Below, piece by piece: positions 41,370-51,650 of a DNA stretch of 64,000 nt; the stretch's first letter is position 1; each line of letters begins with the position of its first letter. The notes under the pieces are model-generated. The model did no database searches and was not told where the DNA came from. It saw only the letters and a list, made by a program, of their open reading frames with translations. This DNA is from Parietaria judaica (lineage: Eukaryota > Streptophyta > Magnoliopsida > Rosales > Urticaceae). The DNA lies in the NCBI GenBank assembly GCA_954871525.1, contig OX940865.1:10306606-10370605 (forward strand), given 5' to 3'. Both the position numbers and the translations under genes were made by a program.

Positions 41370-43083
41370 TTAAAGAAGATGACCCATGTCTCTCAGACCC
41401 ATACTTTCAAGATGCCTCCTGCATATTTTCTCTGGCAACGTCTTGGTGAATGGATCAGCCAGATTGTCTTCCGAGGCTATTTTTACAACCCTTACGTCGC
41501 CACGACGCACTATTTCTCTTATGAGATGGTATTTGCGTTCTATATGTTTTGCCTTGTTATGGTCTCTGGGCTCTTTAGAATTTGCCACCGCACCACTGTT
41601 GTCACAGTATAGTGTTTGGGGCCCATCTACATCTGGAACAACTCCCAGTTCTATGTAGAAATTCTTGAGCCAAACTGATTCTTTGGCAGCCTCACAAGCG
41701 GCCACGTATTCAGCTTCCATGGTGGAATCTGCGATACAGGATTGCTTTACGCTTCTCCAGAATATCGCTCCACCAGCAAGGGTGTACACTGCTCCTGACG
41801 TCGATTTTCTCGCGTCTCTATCAGACATAAAGTCTGAATCAGTGTATCCTAGTGGATTCAGTTCTGATCCTGAAAACACTAACATATAGTTTCTCGTTCT
41901 CCGAAGATACTTGAGAATGTTCTTCACTGCTGTCCAGTGAGCCATACCAGGGTTGGATTGGTATCTGCTAACAATTCCCACAGCGTAACAGATGTCTGGC
42001 CTAATACACTGCATAGCGTACATCAGACTTCCCACTGCTGAAGCATAAGGTATCCTCCTCATCACATCTTGCTCTTCCGGAGAAGTTGGGCATTGTTTCC
42101 TGCTAAGGAACACTCCATGTCTGGTCGGTAAATTACCTCCCTTGGAGTTTGCCATTGCAAAACGTTCAAGCACCTTATCAATGTAAGTTGCTTGCGATAA
42201 GGCCAGAAGCATGTTGTTGCGATCCCTGAAAATACGGATCCCAAGAACATAACTGGCTTCTCCCATGTCCTTCATTTGGAATTGCGTAGATAGCCACGCT
42301 TTTACGTCCGATAGCTTCTTCACACTGTTTCCAATGAGAAGAATATCGTCGACGTACAGAACAAGAAAAATTTCCACGGTTTCGTCATTGAGTTTATAGA
42401 TGCAGGCCTCAGTGACATTTTGAATGAATTCATAGGTTTTGATGGTTTCATCGAACCTCAGATTCCAGGATCTGGAAGCTTTCTTCAATCCATAGATGGA
42501 TTTAAGTAATCTACAAACTTTCCCTTCTTGACCCTGTTGCACGAACCCTTCTGGTTGGTCCATATAGATGTTTTCGTCAATGTACCAGTTCAGGAATGCG
42601 GTTTTGACGTCCATCTGCCAAATCTCATAATTGAGACTACAGGCTATGGCCATGAGAATCCGGATGGACTTGTACTTAGCGACTGGAGCGAAGGTCTCAT
42701 CGAAATCAATGCCTTCCCTCTGGGTAAAACCCTTTGCCACTAGTCTAGCCTTGAAGGTTTCAACCTTCCCGTCCACTCCTCTCTTTCACTTGTATACCCA
42801 CTTACAGCCAATGGTTTTGAAACCATCCGGTAAGTCTACAAGCTCCCAGACTTCATTAGAATCCATTGATTCTATTTTCTTGGTTCATGGCTTCCTGCCA
42901 TTCTCCCTTATCAGGATCCTCCATAGCTTGTTTGTAGCCTATGGGATCTTCAACACTAGTGTCTGTGACAGCTAGGTGAAATTCCAACTGGGTGTGCTCG
43001 TAGCGCTCAACAGGTCTTTTGAACCTCCCACTACGTCTGAGTACCCCTTGGTTCTGATTTGGGACCGTGGTTTCCGCACTCTT
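41370..43083 (-). pseudogene. Copia pol remnant, copy 1: RT and RNase H, with nonsense codon
   Basis: Read leftward: a linker after the lost integrase core (RRSGRFKRPVERYEHTQLEF, then DPIGYKQAMEDPDKGEWQEA), a frameshift near 42885, then reverse transcriptase (KARLVAKGFTQREGIDFDET, WQMDVKTAFLN, catalytic YVDD) and RNase H (YTDSDF, ADSTMEAEYVAA, YCDNSGAVA). A TGA at 42786-42788 replaces the CGA Arg codon found in copy 2, so the longest open frame here starts only at 42776. The protease and integrase core are absent. Confidence 0.93.
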
Positions 43084-43420
43084 TTAGATAACAGACACTG
43101 TTATCTTACACTTGTGACATCATGTCACTTGGTTCAACAATCAATCTTACATTTGTCTTTAATTTCCTTAAAAGGGTTTGTCATCAAAGTGATCAACCCC
43201 TTTTGACAAAAGAACTCAGATCTTTACTCAAACTTGCATGGGATCAAAGATAAATTTTACTGAAAAATAAAAAATGAAAGGTTTTCAAATCACCTTTCAT
43301 GAGATCCTTACAATAAACAAATGAGTAAAAAAAAAAAAAAAAAAAAGAGTTTCTTTATTTCGCCAAAAATGTATCTCCGAGACTCTCGGACGACTTCCGG
43401 CAATCACTCCTTAGCTGCTC

Positions 43421-43521
43421 CTGAAAAACAAAGAATGTCACATGTTTCAGTTTTAGATCTTTGGAGAAAAGACTTTCTAAAACAAATGTGTGATAAGTAA
43501 CTTATCAGGTGAGACACTCAC
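43421..43521 (-). other. Possible intron after Copia gag
   Basis: On the minus strand a consensus donor GTGAGT (from 43521) lies just before the gag stop, and a strong acceptor TTTGTTTTTCAG ends at 43421, 101 bp on. Copia elements in plants are known to splice near the gag end. Here splicing would change only the last gag codons, then meet a TGA a few codons on. The signals are also present in copy 2 (about 50718-50818). Confidence 0.35.
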
Positions 43522-44353
43522 CGGTTTCATTCTTCTTTTCGTTTTGGAACTTGGGACAATCTCTTTTCCAATGTCCCGTTTCCTTACAAAGGAAGCATTT
43601 TCCTTTCTGAGCAGCTTTCTTGCTTTCCGTCTTTGGCTGGAAATTCTTCCCCCATTTCTTTTTAGGACCGGGCCTTTTCTTCATCATCGAGTTTTTGGAA
43701 GAAGAACCTTTCTTGAACATTACGTTCAATTCCGATTTCTTCTTGACCAAACCCGAGATGTCCTCAAAGGTTTGCAACTCATTAATCAACTGTGTCAAAC
43801 CATATTTAAGTTTGTTCATAATGTAGTTGCTGGTGAATGGAACGAACTCAGGTGACAGCGTGTTAAGAATGATGCTGATCTGAGATTTCTCATCCACCAC
43901 GGCCCCATGCAGCTCAGCCTCATTGAACCAATTGGTCATACTCATGACATGGTCACGAACATATGTCCCTGGTTTCATTTTGGCATTCATGTAGCGACGA
44001 GTCGCTTCATGTTGAGCTTGCTCAGACTGCTTTCCAAACATACCTTGGAGAGATTCCATGATATCATAAGCAGCGTCCTTTTCCTCTAGCTTGACTCTCA
44101 GTGAATCAGTCATGCTAGCCAGCATATATGCCTTAGCACGATTGTTTGCATGAATCCAAGAGTCATAGAGTTCCTTTACACCTTTGGCGCTGTTAGCAGC
44201 CGGTGAAGGGGGACATTCATCAGTGAGAACAAAACGTATGTTTTCACTGATCAAGACAATGTTAATGTTGCTCTTCCATTTTGGAAAGTTACTTCCGGTG
44301 AGAGTGTTGTTCGAAAGCAGTGACATGATAGGATTGGACATTTTAACTGGCAT
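43505..44353 (-). CDS. Copia gag, copy 1
   Basis: An intact 282-residue frame. The N-terminal half is the UBN2-type Copia capsid region (LTGSNFPKWKSNINIVL, then YDSWIHANNRAKAYMLASM). A Lys/Ser-rich linker follows (MKKRPGPKKKWGKNFQPKTE), then one CCHC zinc knuckle CFLCKETGHWKRDC (residues 253-266), which binds the element's RNA. It ends in its own stop before any protease, so it encodes capsid-nucleocapsid only. It differs from copy 2 at about three residues (Pro/Leu and Asn/Ile near 24-32, Phe/Tyr in GMFGK). Confidence 0.93.
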   Translation of the reverse strand: MPVKMSNPIMSLLSNNTLTGSNFPKWKSNINIVLISENIRFVLTDECPPSPAANSAKGVKELYDSWIHANNRAKAYMLASMTDSLRVKLEEKDAAYDIMESLQGMFGKQSEQAQHEATRRYMNAKMKPGTYVRDHVMSMTNWFNEAELHGAVVDEKSQISIILNTLSPEFVPFTSNYIMNKLKYGLTQLINELQTFEDISGLVKKKSELNVMFKKGSSSKNSMMKKRPGPKKKWGKNFQPKTESKKAAQKGKCFLCKETGHWKRDCPKFQNEKKNETGECLT

Positions 44354-45911
44354 TGAAAAAGAAACTTATTAAACTTTATTATAGGTAGAATGTTTTAGAA
44401 AATATTCTATTTGAAATAGTTACATGATGCAAACATGTTCTGGGTAAAACGTTAAATAAAACTCTTTAACTATTTCGTGATAATTTAACCGACTGTACAC
44501 GTCGTTGCCGTCCTTAGTGGCATGGTCACTCTAGGGTGACTCGCGGTATCAACCGTGTAGTTTGGTTAAACTAAGTTTTAGTCATAAACTTAATAAATAT
44601 CCATAACAAGAACCACCAAGTTCTTTATGATTATTAACTATCACCATAGACGGTCAGGAAGCACCAACTTCCGTGCAAGCGTAAATTATTTTCGGTTCTC
44701 GGGATCCTCTTGGAAACGTCGTCCTTAGGGAATGGTCACACTAGGGTGACTCGCGGTCCATTTCCAAGATTCCTCCGTCCCCATATTCTTTTGGAACTAT
44801 CACGTTGTCAAACCTTCCACAAGCACACCTTCCTTAGGGAATGGACACACTAGGGTGACTCGAGGCGGTGTGGTCAGCAGACCTTGTGTTAGTAATAATG
44901 GAGACCTTTGATGTATTCTATACTTGCCATTGTTTTTAGGAGATAACATTTTCTTTCTTTTACTAAGTTATAAAAACTTAATATATAAACTATTAATGAC
45001 ACATTAAAGGTTTATATTTTGGATTTATTTATTACGACACGTAATCAAATAAGCCCCTTTATTGTGTTCATTATTTTGTCGGTAGTGATAGATCAATTCG
45101 TACGCTCTCCAGGTCGATGGGAGGGGTCCTAACCGGTCACCCAGAAGTGGATGGTGAACCGGCCCCACTTTTGATTCCCTCTTCCTTAGGCAAGATTGTA
45201 CGATTGAAATTTTTCCGACTCATAATAAACACATTTACATTTACTCTTTATTATTTATATCTATCCTAAATATGACATATTAATAATGATCCAAACATAG
45301 ACACTATGTTTAAGGGTTATGAAAATAGGTTATAATAAATTATATCTATAATGAATATAATTAATTATTTCTAGGGATCCGGGTCGGAATAAATTCCGAC
45401 CCATAATTAAAAATTATGTACGTGGGCCCTCCGGGCCTAAGCCCGGGCCCACGTCCCTAGGAGAAGCCATGCCCAACCAGCCGAAGAGGCCAGGGCAGCG
45501 CCCACCTCGCGCTGGGCCCGCAGGCCCATTCCGCTGCCAGGCAGCGTGGGCCGCAGGCCAGAGCGCGAGGCCCAGGCGCTGCGCGCCAGGGCAACCCGCA
45601 AGGGTCTCGCCCTGGGCCTCGCCCTGGCGTGGGCTTCGCTACGGGCCTGGCCTGTGGCGACTAGGGTTTTGACCCTGGGGCTGCAGCGGCAGTCCCTGGT
45701 CAACCCTTGCCGCGGCCTGGGCTGCGCCTAGCAGCCCGCCCATTTTTCCGGTCCGATTCTTTCGGGTCGGGAATTAATTAAATTAATATTAAAATATCTA
45801 GAAATAAATTTCAATTTTAATTATTAATTTATTCATCAAATAATTTGTTTTTTTAACCCATTAATTAAATTACGTAATTATTTATCCTTGAACTATGGCT
45901 CTGATACCAAT
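44354..45911 (-). other. Long 5' leader of Copia internal copy 1, with PBS
   Basis: About 1.55 kb of non-coding leader lies between the primer-binding site and gag. The PBS TGGTATCAGAGCCA (45896-45909, minus strand) pairs with the 3' end of initiator tRNA-Met and sits two bases from the LTR. Three copies of a TTAGGGAATGGTCACACTAG-type unit ending in GGTGACTCG lie at 44511-44546, 44722-44757 and 44831-44866. A GC-rich block (45420-45735) opens with an inverted repeat GTGGGCCC...GGGCCCAC. Open frames in that block are composition artefacts. Confidence 0.85.
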
Positions 45912-48653
45912 TGTTGGAAATCACGTCTCGGATTCCATATAATTATCTCGATTTATACCTCTGATCCGTCCGGGTAACATTTAAAAAATTATTTTAAAGC
46001 GGAAAAACTTGTTATCCGTATAACGGTCCGAATATCGGATAATAACCATATCCCAAGATCTGATAAATATTATGCAATTTAGTATTCATAACTCATTATT
46101 AATAAACTAGTCATAATAGGAAATAAATAGAAAGCAGTAAATGTTTGCATTTATTAACCCAATGCATAAGGCCGTACCTCTTTTGACGATTTCCGGCTGC
46201 GCGCTCTGAATCGGGCAGGGCTCCGCCGGTGCTGAGGAAATCTCCCGTGATCTTCTGGGATATTCTCCTAGAATCCTAATACCGAAGCGTGGGCTTCGCC
46301 GGCAGGACTCCGTCGCAAAACTTTAACTGATGGTTCTTTTTAAGCTTCCGGAGAAATAGTCTCCTAAACCGAACCAGAAGAAAGAGATCAGAGAGAAAAT
46401 TCGCAGACCCTGAGGAAGAGGGAGAGTTCGAATTTTTCTGTGGGGAAAGGTGTGAAAAATGTGTAGAATGAGCCTCCTATTTATAGGCTCAAAACTGTAA
46501 CCGAATTGGAGATATTCCCTCCCTAAATTCGAATTTCATTAATTAAATATAATTAATTATCTTAATCCAATGGTCCAGATTTAATCTCATCTAAATCCAA
46601 TGGATATAATTAATTAGGGATTTAATTAAATAAGAAAGATTTAGATAAATCAAAAATCCAATCTTATCTTCTTATCATCATAAAATTCGAATTATAATAT
46701 ATATATATATATATATAAAATTCGAATCATTATTATCTAGATCCAACGGTTGAGATGATTCTTAAAACCGATCTAATGGATCAAATAAGTTTAGGATAAA
46801 TAGATTTATTAAAAACATTTTTTTGAATTTATCCTTAAACATAATTCGAATATATATATATATATATATAATTAATCAATTTTCAATCCGACGGTAAAGA
46901 TTAAATCTTAGACCGATCTAACGGATATAATTAATTGATCAAATTCGAAAAATAGAACTTGGTCACCAAGTCATTAACTTCGAATTTATCAATATCCTAA
47001 TCCAACAGTTGATACTAAATCATAACCGATCCAATGGATAATATTGATTTTAGGGATTTGCCAAAATACCAAAACATTTGGTACTTATGCCGCAAATATA
47101 GAAATTCCAAATCATGCCATTCGAATGTTAACTAGGGTTTCATATAACAAACCCTAATTCGAATTTACACATATTAATATATATAAATATATATTTTCAT
47201 TTATTAATATAAATCTATTAATTATTAATTAATTATTAATAAGTTATTAATAATTAAATCCAAATAATTAAATTATATTAATAAATCCTGATCTCAATAT
47301 CACACATAAAAATGTCATGGTGCCACACCATCATTTAAATTCGTGACATGTGATTTAATTTCAAAGTTTATCGAACCGATCACAAACTTAGAAAATCCAT
47401 AAATCACTTACCGTAAGTCGAAATGACTTGGTTCAAAAAGCAAAGCTGCTTAGAATTTAATTTCCAACAACATGGTGCTGATAGAAAATCTAAATTCTAA
47501 CTTTCATTTTGTCAGTTAATTTCGTGTACCAAAATATGATACTTTTGCCACGCCAACGATAAAACTATCTGATGTCTGACATAGACCTTTCAATTTTATA
47601 AGTCAAGCCAAATAATTAAACATTATCTAGAATGTATTTTAATCTCGTACGTATCATCCGTTACGGAGCTATCCTGGGGACCATGGACCCGTATCACTTA
47701 AGCTCCAACGAACTGCTAGTTGTTCGTCAAACCTCGAAGTGATTCCACTATAGACCCGAGGCTGCACTCTTTAGTGATACGGTATATATTATTCCCTTTA
47801 TAATAGCAGGGTGTCCATTGATACAATCAAATTCGGGTTATTGATCTTTCACTTGATGATTCATAAATGAGCAGGCGGTTTTTACCGTTATGCCCCTCAT
47901 TGTATTTTCATCCTTGACTCAGTCAGTAATATCATGAGTAACCCACTTATGGTTTCGATTCATAAGTTGCGCATGGGTATCTCTCACTTCTCACCACCGA
48001 CAATCAAGGGAATCATCATCACTCTAAAGAGAGCTGTGTGTTGCCCATGTCTATGACCAAGCTACCCTTACTGCTGACTTTCATGTTCCCAAAATAATAG
48101 TGTTGGGAACAACGGTAATATTTCGTATTCTTTAACGGTTAAATCAAAGAACAATCAAGTCAACAGCTTGGACTCAAGATCACTCAGGACTTAGATCGAA
48201 TATCCATTTGATCATCTACTAGTGACTCAACTCCAAGTTATCAGTGACGGTCTTATATGATAACTTCCAGAGTTTAAGTCAGGTACAGTCCAGTATGAAG
48301 ACACTTCATACTTAATGCACTTCTAGTGAGTGTAACACACACAAAATCCAGAATAGGATTATCACTTAGTCACATTAATGACCTTATACGATTAATGGGC
48401 TCCCACCCAGTTGATCAGGTCACGGACATTTTAAGAACATTCATTATGATTATTAATTCTTCCTCACATTGACTCTGTTGTGATAATAATAACATAATTG
48501 CATCCTTCATGAACTAAGGAATCAAACATTCTATTTTACTCTACCAGAAACTATAATAAGATTATCATAATAAGCATCATTTTTATTCAACGACTTGTCA
48601 TAATCTTTTACAAAGGGATAAAATATCTTGTTTAAGGACACACATGTCCAACA
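45912..48653 (-). repeat. LTR 2 (middle), shared by both internal regions
   Basis: Same ends as LTR 1. It shares variants with LTR 3 on its left part (for example the TTTCCAACAACA insertion near 47461, ACATAGACCTTTCAATTTTA and AATCTCGTACG). On its right part it shares variants with LTR 1 (CTCAGTCAGTAATATC, GGAACAACGGTAATATTTCG, AGTATGAAGACAC). The change-over is between 47646 and 47921. A few variants are private (ATCTTTCAC near 47845; GTGTGTTGCCC near 48040). Confidence 0.95.
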
Positions 48654-48668
48654 ATCTCCCACTTGTAC

Positions 48669-50382
48669 TTAAAGAAGATGACCCATGTCTCTCAGACCCA
48701 TACTTTCAAGATGCCTCCTGCATATTTTCTCTGGCAACGTCTTGGTGAATGGATCAGCCAGATTGTCTTCCGAGGCTATTTTTACAACCCTTACGTCGCC
48801 ACGACGCACTATTTCTCTTATGAGATGGTATTTGCGTTCTATATGTTTTGCCTTGTTATGGTCTCTGGGCTCTTTAGAATTTGCCACCGCACCACTGTTG
48901 TCACAGTATAGTGTTTGGGGCCCATCTACATCTGGAACAACTCCCAGTTCTATGTAGAAATTCTTGAGCCAAACTGATTCTTTGGCAGCCTCACAAGCGG
49001 CCACGTATTCAGCTTCCATGGTGGAATCTGCGATACAGGATTGCTTTACGCTTCTCCAGAATATCGCTCCACCAGCAAGGGTGTACACTGCTCCTGACGT
49101 CGATTTTCTCGCGTCTCTATCAGACATAAAGTCTGAATCAGTGTATCCTAGTGGATTCAGTTCTGATCCTGAAAACACTAACATATAGTTTCTCGTTCTC
49201 CGAAGATACTTGAGAATGTTCTTCACTGCTGTCCAGTGAGCCATACCAGGGTTGGATTGGTATCTGCTAACAATTCCCACAGCGTAACAGATGTCTGGCC
49301 TAATACACTGCATAGCGTACATCAGACTTCCCACTGCTGAAGCATAAGGTATCCTCCTCATCACATCTTGCTCTTCCGGAGAAGTTGGGCATTGTTTCCT
49401 GCTAAGGAACACTCCATGTCTGGTCGGTAAATTACCTCCCTTGGAGTTTGCCATTGCAAAACGTTCAAGCACCTTATCAATGTAAGTTGCTTGCGATAAG
49501 GCCAGAAGCATGTTGTTGCGATCCCTGAAAATACGGATCCCAAGAACATAACTGGCTTCTCCCATGTCCTTCATTTGGAATTGCGTAGATAGCCACGCTT
49601 TTACGTCCGATAGCTTCTTCACACTGTTTCCAATGAGAAGAATATCGTCGACGTACAGAACAAGAAAAATTTCCACGGTTTCGTCATTGAGTTTATAGAT
49701 GCAGGCCTCAGTGACATTTTGAATGAATTCATAGGTTTTGATGGTTTCATCGAACCTCAGATTCCAGGATCTGGAAGCTTTCTTCAATCCATAGATGGAT
49801 TTAAGTAATCTACAAACTTTCCCTTCTTGACCCTGTTGCACGAACCCTTCTGGTTGGTCCATATAGATGTTTTCGTCAATGTACCAGTTCAGGAATGCGG
49901 TTTTGACGTCCATCTGCCAAATCTCATAATTGAGACTACAGGCTATGGCCATGAGAATCCGGATGGACTTGTACTTAGCGACTGGAGCGAAGGTCTCATC
50001 GAAATCAATGCCTTCCCTCTGGGTAAAACCCTTTGCCACTAGTCTAGCCTTGAAGGTTTCAACCTTCCCGTCCACTCCTCTCTTTCGCTTGTATACCCAC
50101 TTACAGCCAATGGTTTTGAAACCATCCGGTAAGTCTACAAGCTCCCAGACTTCATTAGAATCCATTGATTCTATTTTCTTGGTTCATGGCTTCCTGCCAT
50201 TCTCCCTTATCAGGATCCTCCATAGCTTGTTTGTAGCCTATGGGATCTTCAACACTAGTGTCTGTGACAGCTAGGTGAAATTCCAACTGGGTGTGCTCGT
50301 AGCGCTCAACAGGTCTTTTGAACCTCCCACTACGTCTGAGTACCCCTTGGTTCTGATTTGGGACCGTGGTTTCCGCACTCTT
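48669..50382 (-). pseudogene. Copia pol remnant, copy 2: RT and RNase H open
   Basis: The 498-codon frame 48669-50165 is intact: from MDSNEVWELVDLPDG through KARLVAKGFTQREG, the catalytic YVDD (residues 171-174) and RNase H to the stop next to the polypurine tract. The Arg codon CGA at 50085-50087 is preserved here. Upstream (to about 50382) the post-integrase linker survives in a shifted frame, with the shift near 50184 shared with copy 1. Protease and integrase core are missing, so no functional Pol polyprotein can form. Confidence 0.93.
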
Positions 50383-50801
50383 TTAGATAACAGACACTGT
50401 TATCTTACACTTGTGACATCATGTCACTTGGTTCAACAATCAATCTTACATTTGTCTTTAATTTCCTTAAAAGGGTTTGTCATCAAAGTGATCAACCCCT
50501 TTTGACAAAAGAACTCAGATCTTTACTCAAACTTGCATGGGATCAAAGATAAATTTTACTGAAAAATAAAAAATGAAAGGTTTTCAAATCACCTTTCATG
50601 AGATCCTTACAATAAACAAATGAGTAAAAAAAAAAAAAAAAAAGAGTTTCTTTATTTCGCCAAAAATGTATCTCCGAGACTCTCGGACGACTTCCGGCAA
50701 TCACTCCTTAGCTGCTCCTGAAAAACAAAGAATGTCACATGTTTCAGTTTTAGATCTTTGGAGAAAAGACTTTCTAAAACAAATGTGTGATAAGTAACTT
50801 A

Positions 50802-51650
50802 TCAGGTGAGACACTCACCGGTTTCATTCTTCTTTTCGTTTTGGAACTTGGGACAATCTCTTTTCCAATGTCCCGTTTCCTTACAAAGGAAGCATTTTCC
50901 TTTCTGAGCAGCTTTCTTGCTTTCCGTCTTTGGCTGGAAATTCTTCCCCCATTTCTTTTTAGGACCGGGCCTTTTCTTCATCATCGAGTTTTTGGAAGAA
51001 GAACCTTTCTTGAACATTACGTTCAATTCCGATTTCTTCTTGACCAAACCCGAGATGTCCTCAAAGGTTTGCAACTCATTAATCAACTGTGTCAAACCAT
51101 ATTTAAGTTTGTTCATAATGTAGTTGCTGGTGAATGGAACGAACTCAGGTGACAGCGTGTTAAGAATGATGCTGATCTGAGATTTCTCATCCACCACGGC
51201 CCCATGCAGCTCAGCCTCATTGAACCAATTGGTCATACTCATGACATGGTCACGAACATATGTCCCTGGTTTCATTTTGGCATTCATGTAGCGACGAGTC
51301 GCTTCATGTTGAGCTTGCTCAGACTGCTTTCCATACATACCTTGGAGAGATTCCATGATATCATAAGCAGCGTCCTTTTCCTCTAGCTTGACTCTCAGTG
51401 AATCAGTCATGCTAGCCAGCATATATGCCTTAGCACGATTGTTTGCATGAATCCAAGAGTCATAGAGTTCCTTTACACCTTTGGCGCTGTTAGCAGCCGG
51501 TGAAGGGGGACATTCATCAGTGAGAACAAAACGTATGTTTTCACTGATCAAGACAATGATAATGTTGCTCTTCCATTTTAGAAAGTTACTTCCGGTGAGA
51601 GTGTTGTTCGAAAGCAGTGACATGATAGGATTGGACATTTTAACTGGCAT
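50802..51650 (-). CDS. Copia gag, copy 2
   Basis: Intact 282-residue frame, about 99% identical to copy 1, with the same capsid-type region and CCHC knuckle. Residue differences from copy 1 are NFLKW, NIIIV and GMYGK. Intact gag in both copies, next to a deleted pol, suggests an element that relied on enzymes supplied by relatives. Confidence 0.93.
   Translation of the reverse strand: MPVKMSNPIMSLLSNNTLTGSNFLKWKSNIIIVLISENIRFVLTDECPPSPAANSAKGVKELYDSWIHANNRAKAYMLASMTDSLRVKLEEKDAAYDIMESLQGMYGKQSEQAQHEATRRYMNAKMKPGTYVRDHVMSMTNWFNEAELHGAVVDEKSQISIILNTLSPEFVPFTSNYIMNKLKYGLTQLINELQTFEDISGLVKKKSELNVMFKKGSSSKNSMMKKRPGPKKKWGKNFQPKTESKKAAQKGKCFLCKETGHWKRDCPKFQNEKKNETGECLT

Noticed and set aside
41364..43206. 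Plus-strand open frames inside the Copia pol remnants (and 48663-50505)
   Set aside because: They are the reverse complement of RT/RNase H coding sequence, repeated identically in both copies, with no independent family signal.
45437..45731. Ala/Arg-rich open frames on both strands in the Copia leader (also at 52734-53028)
   Set aside because: They lie in a GC-rich block, overlap in several frames on both strands, start without context and match no family. Composition explains them.
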